From positions 256,740-320,739 of the forward strand of contig JAUICP010000006.1 in the NCBI GenBank assembly GCA_030427805.1: a stretch of DNA of 64,000 nt, given 5' to 3'. The translations under genes were made by a program, and so were the position numbers. Of this stretch, positions 63,283-64,000 are shown one piece after another; positions within the stretch are counted from its first letter, which is position 1, and every line of letters begins with the position of its first letter. The notes under the pieces are model-generated. The model was not told the origin of the DNA and ran no database searches. It saw nothing but the letters and a program-made list of their open reading frames with translations. Source of the stretch: Bdellovibrionia bacterium (GTDB taxonomy: Bacteria; Bdellovibrionota; Bdellovibrionia; Bdellovibrionales; JAGQZY01).

Positions 63283-63358
63283 GTCCCCTTCGTCTAGAGG
63301 CCCAGGACATCACCCTTTCACGGTGAAGACACGGGTTCGACTCCCGTAGGGGACGCCA
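63283..63358 (+). tRNA. tRNA-Glu (anticodon TTC)
   Basis: The 76-base cloverleaf has acceptor GTCCCCT/AGGGGAC, anticodon stem CACC/GGTG around CTTTCAC (anticodon TTC), T-loop GGTTCGACTCC and an encoded CCA. It lies 36 bases after tRNA-Lys and is probably co-transcribed. The inverted repeat that follows begins in its CCA end. Confidence 0.97.
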
Positions 63359-63477
63359 ATTCACACTAGAATTCCTTAAATTTTTGTTATCTTCGTCGTT
63401 CTCTCGATCGAAGTACGTTTGTACGTCTCCTCGTTCACTCCTTGATGCCTCAATTTAAGGAATTCTAGTGTGAATTG
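63357..63477. repeat. 26-bp perfect inverted repeat abutting tRNA-Glu (MITE-like)
   Basis: 63357-63382 and 63452-63477 are exact reverse complements (core CACTAGAATTCCTTAA), with a 69-base spacer holding smaller repeats such as GTACGTTTGTACG. The left arm starts in the last two bases of the tRNA CCA. It encodes no protein. It may be a non-autonomous mobile element, an attachment region or a long processing/terminator hairpin. Confidence 0.8.
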
Positions 63478-63514
63478 TTTTCTTGGGATGTCGAACCCGG
63501 AGGGTGAGGCTCCC

Positions 63515-63563
63515 AGCGAGTTGAGAGCCACGAGCTTTAGCGAGGGGCGCGGCTCAACTCGCT
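63515..63563. repeat. 11-bp inverted repeat, second palindromic element
   Basis: AGCGAGTTGAG (63515-63525) and CTCAACTCGCT (63553-63563) are exact complements around 27 bases. The surrounding 63480-63590 is more GC-rich than the flanks and non-coding, like a REP-type repeat. There is no gene from 63359 to 63645. Confidence 0.6.
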
Positions 63564-63645
63564 CGCGACAGCGATGACGATCTAGACAAATCTTAAATTC
63601 AAGTTAATATTAAAAAATTGTTAACCTAGTTCTTAGAGAGTATTT

Positions 63646-63990
63646 GTGGGTAAAAGAGTAACTAAGCGGAAAAAGAGTGATTTTAAGATAAGTGATCGAG
63701 ACATTCAAGTTTTTGAGGGTGGCGAAGCTGAGCTGGAAACCGACTATATATCTAAGGTTTATATCGAGAATGGCTTCTATGAACAGGCAAAAGACTTTAA
63801 AAGTAATAGAACTTTTTTTGTGGCTAGGACAGGAATTGGAAAAAGTGCTATCCTAGAAAAAATAAAAAATGAAGGGAACTACTCGCTCGAGGGGGTAGTG
63901 CGTTCAAAAGATGAGTTAAATCGCAGCATTAAGAACTTTCAATCGGTAGTTTGCAAAGCTTTTAAAACCAAACGCGTTTCGTTTCAATAA
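63646..63990 (+). pseudogene. Short P-loop ATPase, probably truncated
   Basis: A GTG-started frame of 114 residues with GAGAG upstream. It has a basic N-terminus, then FFVARTGIGKSAILEKI, a Walker A motif (Ala60-Ser67) followed by the start of an ATPase fold. The frame stops 47 residues after Walker A, too early for a working P-loop ATPase, whose Walker B and sensor regions would follow. The N-terminus recalls large island-borne ATPases such as the Sll1717 type, but this is tentative. A frameshift, or continuation beyond the window, cannot be excluded. The sequence is clearly AT-richer than its neighbours. Confidence 0.55.
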
Positions 63991-64000
63991 CTTAGCAATG

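Noticed and set aside
63283..63358. Direct evidence of integration: a second copy of the tRNA-Glu 3' end
   Set aside because: I looked for the GGTTCGACTCCCGTAGGGGAC end in the remaining 640 bases and did not find it; any att copy would be outside the window.
63357..63563. CRISPR array
   Set aside because: There are only two different inverted repeats, no regular direct repeats with spacers, and no cas genes.

Overview
The window looks like chromosome from a Gram-negative bacterium of the Bdellovibrionota (Bdellovibrio-like). This is inferred from a complete outer-membrane biogenesis block, a GnnA-like oxidoreductase inside the lpx cluster (Bdellovibrio lipid A is built on a diamino sugar), two TIGR02147-type regulators (a family best known from Bdellovibrio and Fibrobacter), and an unusual density of large lipoproteins. 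No species can be named from sequence alone. Coding density is high, and non-ATG starts (TTG, GTG, perhaps ATT) are frequent.

Region 1 (1-15.6 kb, all minus strand) is an envelope block. In transcription order it holds a PgpH-type HD phosphodiesterase, ybeY, prfB with its programmed frameshift, a LolC/E permease, lolD, bamA, a Skp/OmpH chaperone, fabZ, lpxA, a GnnA-like oxidoreductase, lpxB, lpxK, a lipid A acyltransferase, and a DUF3108 lipoprotein cut by the left edge. lpxD is absent from the run.

Region 2 (15.7-29.1 kb) starts with mazG and then holds a surface-glycan cluster. It has five GT2 glycosyltransferases, a GT-C-like membrane protein, a large pseudopilin-like protein, and a protein with a radical-SAM-type cysteine motif fused to a C-terminal array of cationic-aromatic repeats. 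This array is one of the two most unusual items in the window.

Region 3 (29.2-39.1 kb) is mostly housekeeping: murJ, rpsT (UUG start), a PilZ protein, a divergent patatin-like exported protein, holA, lptE, a class V aminotransferase with a 3-phosphoglycerate dehydrogenase-like partner, and purA.

Region 4 (39.3-63.0 kb) is accessory and dominated by exported proteins: a LamG-like lipoprotein, a DUF3592 membrane protein with an L7/L12-like tail, a zincin, an SGNH-type lipoprotein, a hybrid histidine kinase, and a three-gene operon of very large exported proteins. That operon is a 1237-residue metzincin followed by two diverged tandem paralogues of 1182 and 1143 residues. After it come a zincin with an RCC1-like tail coupled to a TIGR02147 regulator, a coiled-coil lipoprotein, another zincin lipoprotein and a second TIGR02147 regulator. 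Four separate HExxH proteins lie within about 21 kb. I infer a secreted or surface proteolysis/adhesion system under local regulation, and this is the best candidate for an undescribed system here.

Region 5 (63.1-64.0 kb) has tRNA-Lys and tRNA-Glu behind a recognisable promoter, then a 26-bp perfect inverted repeat touching the tRNA-Glu 3' end, a second inverted repeat, and a short P-loop ATPase remnant. It looks like the edge of a genomic island.
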